Shown here: positions 62,389 through 64,000 of the stretch, piece after piece
Layout: each line of letters opens with the position of its first letter
Numbering within the stretch: the stretch's first letter is position 1
From: Schizochytrium sp. TIO01
Taxonomy: Eukaryota; Sar; Bigyra; Thraustochytrida; Thraustochytriidae
Length of the DNA stretch: 64,000 nt
Assembly: GCA_004764695.1 (NCBI GenBank)
Contig: SMSO01000032.1
Span: forward strand, 2,072,501 to 2,136,500
Direction of reading: 5' to 3'
The notes under the pieces: model-generated
The model's input: the letters and a program-made list of their open reading frames with translations, nothing else
The model's database searches: none
What the model was told of the DNA's origin: nothing
Program-made: the position numbers and the translations under genes

Positions 62389-62464
62389 GTTTGTTTGATT
62401 GATTGATTGATTGTTTGTTTGTTTGATTGAGTGATTGAGTGATTGATTGATTGAGTGATTGACT
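62389..62464. repeat. (GATT)n/(GTTT)n microsatellite
   Basis: Imperfect GATT, GTTT and GAGT tetranucleotide array of about 75 bp. Confidence 0.88.
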
Positions 62465-63063
62465 GTGTTATTTCATTCATTCTTTGTTGTTCCTTCTTTT
62501 CATCGTCAAATTCGATTGATTCACTCATTCTTCGTCGGTCCAATCGCTCAGTGCCAGTCCGTGCAAGGTGGTTTACTGTGACACCTTATTTGGTGCACAG
62601 GGAAGTCTCGATTCGACAGGACGTGTAGCTGCTTGCTTGCTGTGTTGATACTTTGAGGTTGGCTTCTCGATTGGCACGGACGGTGACTCTCGTGCCGCTC
62701 CCGAGACTTGGAACGAGCGAGCGAGGGAGCGAAGCTTGGCTTTGAAAAGCTTCATTGACGGCAAAGCTACGCATACCGGTAAACGTTAATTGTGGCCAAG
62801 TGGAACTTGTCGAAGGAGAAAATCTTGATTGACGAAGGAGTTGCAGGATATTGCTCTGATACGGATACGCCTGTAGCGAACTTCGTATCCTGACTAGTGA
62901 GGGTTGCTTACTTGGTCTGGACTCTGTAGATTGGTCTGCAAGAAGAAGTTCCGGGATTCTCATAAAACGTACTGAGGTTTCCGCTGCTATTAATCTTTGT
63001 TGCGGGTTCAGGCGTGCCGCGGGGCAACGTTAAGAGCTGTAAAGCTCGCCACGGCATGTGCTG

Positions 63064-64000
63064 ATGGCGGAGTGGAATTGCTCAGCGTGCACATTTCTTA
63101 ACCCCGGAACTCGCAACCAATGCGAAATATGTTGCACCGCAAAACCTGGAGCGACAATTCAAACACGTAGTGAACGCGAGACTTTGTGGAACCAACAGGC
63201 AGTTGCATTACCTTCACGGTTCGTACAGGAAGATGGACAACCAAAACCAGCACAGTATATGCCACGGCAGCACCGCCCCTCTGGGGACTTTGGAGCCCAA
63301 CAACAGATTGGTGATGCTAAACCATGGTTGAGCGAGGCAGCTCGTCGCCAAGGGCAAGCTTCGGCAGTGAACTCCTCTGCACCCGATAGATCCCCAGCTG
63401 TGGCATCCAAGGAACAAATGGACTCGTGGGAGTTTCAGACACCATGGACTAGCATACTTGCGGAACTCGATGCAGAAATTGAGGCCCGTAAGCGCCCAGA
63501 CTGGTTTAAGCTTAACTTTTGTCTCTCCAAGCTTGCCAAGTATCTTAGAAGCTCTGGAGAACAGGTCGCCAACGATGAAGGAGGCTCGACAAAGGAAGAA
63601 AAAAGCGATTGCGATGTAGCAGTTACAAACTTCATGACGAATCGTTTTGACCGAAGTATCGCCATTTTTCTTGATACTGCTGACTCAGACTTTAGCATGG
63701 CTCGAGCCTGGGCAGAACTCCAGCAGGCCTGGAGGAAGGCTGACGATGCTCTGATCGCTGATAATGTTTCTGGCACTGTAGAGCCCAAGGCCCAGGAAAA
63801 GGAAATCGAAGGTTCCACCTCTGTAAACATAAATAATAGGGATAATAGTACTACTAGCACAGCTGTTCTCGAATCAGGAATAGGAGAGAATGCGTCACCG
63901 TCTAGCGGGGTAGAGGACGGTCCCATTGCTCAACGCATGAAGAGAAGTTTTGACATGGGCATTCGTGCAGCTCTGGACATTCTGTTTGATCAGCTTCGCA
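63064..64000 (+). CDS. Partial gene: N-terminal RanBP2-type zinc-finger protein (runs off window)
   Basis: The frame opens at the ATG at 63064 and stays open for 312 codons to the last base of the window, so the C-terminus is missing. Residues 1-28 form a RanBP2/NZF-type zinc finger: W4-N-C6-x2-C9-T-x2-N13...C20-x2-C23. This finger binds ubiquitin or single-stranded RNA. The rest is hydrophilic: a Gln/Pro-rich stretch (40-125), then helical blocks (WTSILAELDAEIEARKRPDWF, MTNRFDRSIAIFLD, ARAWAELQQAWRKADDAL) and an acidic, Asn/Ser-rich linker. NZF fingers placed N-terminally occur in several ubiquitin-pathway proteins, but which one cannot be told from this fragment. Gene-like codon use and a conserved finger at the very start make the call firm. 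Confidence 0.85.
   Translation, partial: MAEWNCSACTFLNPGTRNQCEICCTAKPGATIQTRSERETLWNQQAVALPSRFVQEDGQPKPAQYMPRQHRPSGDFGAQQQIGDAKPWLSEAARRQGQASAVNSSAPDRSPAVASKEQMDSWEFQTPWTSILAELDAEIEARKRPDWFKLNFCLSKLAKYLRSSGEQVANDEGGSTKEEKSDCDVAVTNFMTNRFDRSIAIFLDTADSDFSMARAWAELQQAWRKADDALIADNVSGTVEPKAQEKEIEGSTSVNINNRDNSTTSTAVLESGIGENASPSSGVEDGPIAQRMKRSFDMGIRAALDILFDQLR

Larger units (their letters stand above)
57852..63063. other. 5.2-kb gene-poor, microsatellite-rich region
   Basis: No convincing gene. Contains short tandem repeats (listed separately), a CCTAA run at 61540-61555 and several short open frames. The longest, minus 61051-60488, has no ATG near its start and no motif. Two ATG-started mini-exon candidates with donor-like ends lie at about 60382 and 61463. 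Confidence 0.55.

Overview
The window is nuclear DNA of a compact, intron-poor eukaryote. Several genes are split by GT-AG introns (donors mostly GTAAGT-like, 61 to 634 nt long). The products are core eukaryotic machinery: ribosomal protein eS27, the DNA primase small subunit, Vps45, signal peptidase subunit SPC2, a SUN-domain protein, a reticulon and an ER lectin. Ciliary-type families (PACRG-like, a BART-domain protein, an IQ-motif protein) sit beside families best known from bacteria (SohB peptidase, DUF2252, a TPCP-type metal ATPase). With the roughly 45% GC, poly-Gln/His tracts and mostly single-exon genes, this fits a heterotrophic flagellate protist. A labyrinthulomycete (thraustochytrid) stramenopile is my best guess, by inference only.

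Layout. 0-12 kb: an unrecognised protein with an internally duplicated zinc-finger module, a disordered two-exon protein, eS27 (minus), a polyamine/amino-acid permease (minus) and a PACRG-like protein (plus). 12-20 kb: a very large TMEM94-like P-type pseudo-ATPase, convergent with a SUN-domain protein. 20-24.5 kb: no convincing gene. 24.5-33 kb: a four-TM protein, a TMEM256/DUF423 protein, a two-MRH-domain ERAD lectin, a peroxisomal-type HSDL2-like SDR and a SohB-type peptidase. 33.5-45 kb: a membrane-anchored DUF2252 protein, a BART protein, a serine racemase, Vps45, SPC2, a reticulon and an unknown protein. 45-58 kb: an IQ-motif protein, a P1B metal ATPase, a tandem DH-PH-FYVE RhoGEF, a secreted Cys-rich protein and the three-exon primase small subunit. 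58-63 kb: a gene-poor, microsatellite-rich stretch. From 63,064 a gene with an N-terminal RanBP2-type zinc finger runs off the right edge.

Genes alternate strands freely and there are no operons. Themes recur rather than pathways: ER and secretion (SPC2, MRH lectin, reticulon, TMEM94-like), endosome and trafficking (Vps45, FYVE-RhoGEF), nucleus (SUN, primase) and cilium (PACRG-like, BART, IQ).

The most notable points are loss of three of the four zinc-ligand cysteines in the primase small subunit, the duplicated zinc-finger module at 148-2316, the duplicated DH-PH-FYVE cassette, the bacterial-type families, and CCTA/TAGG tetranucleotide clusters that recur in intergenic DNA, often upstream of genes. 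Domain and family calls come from recognising motifs by eye; no database search was run.
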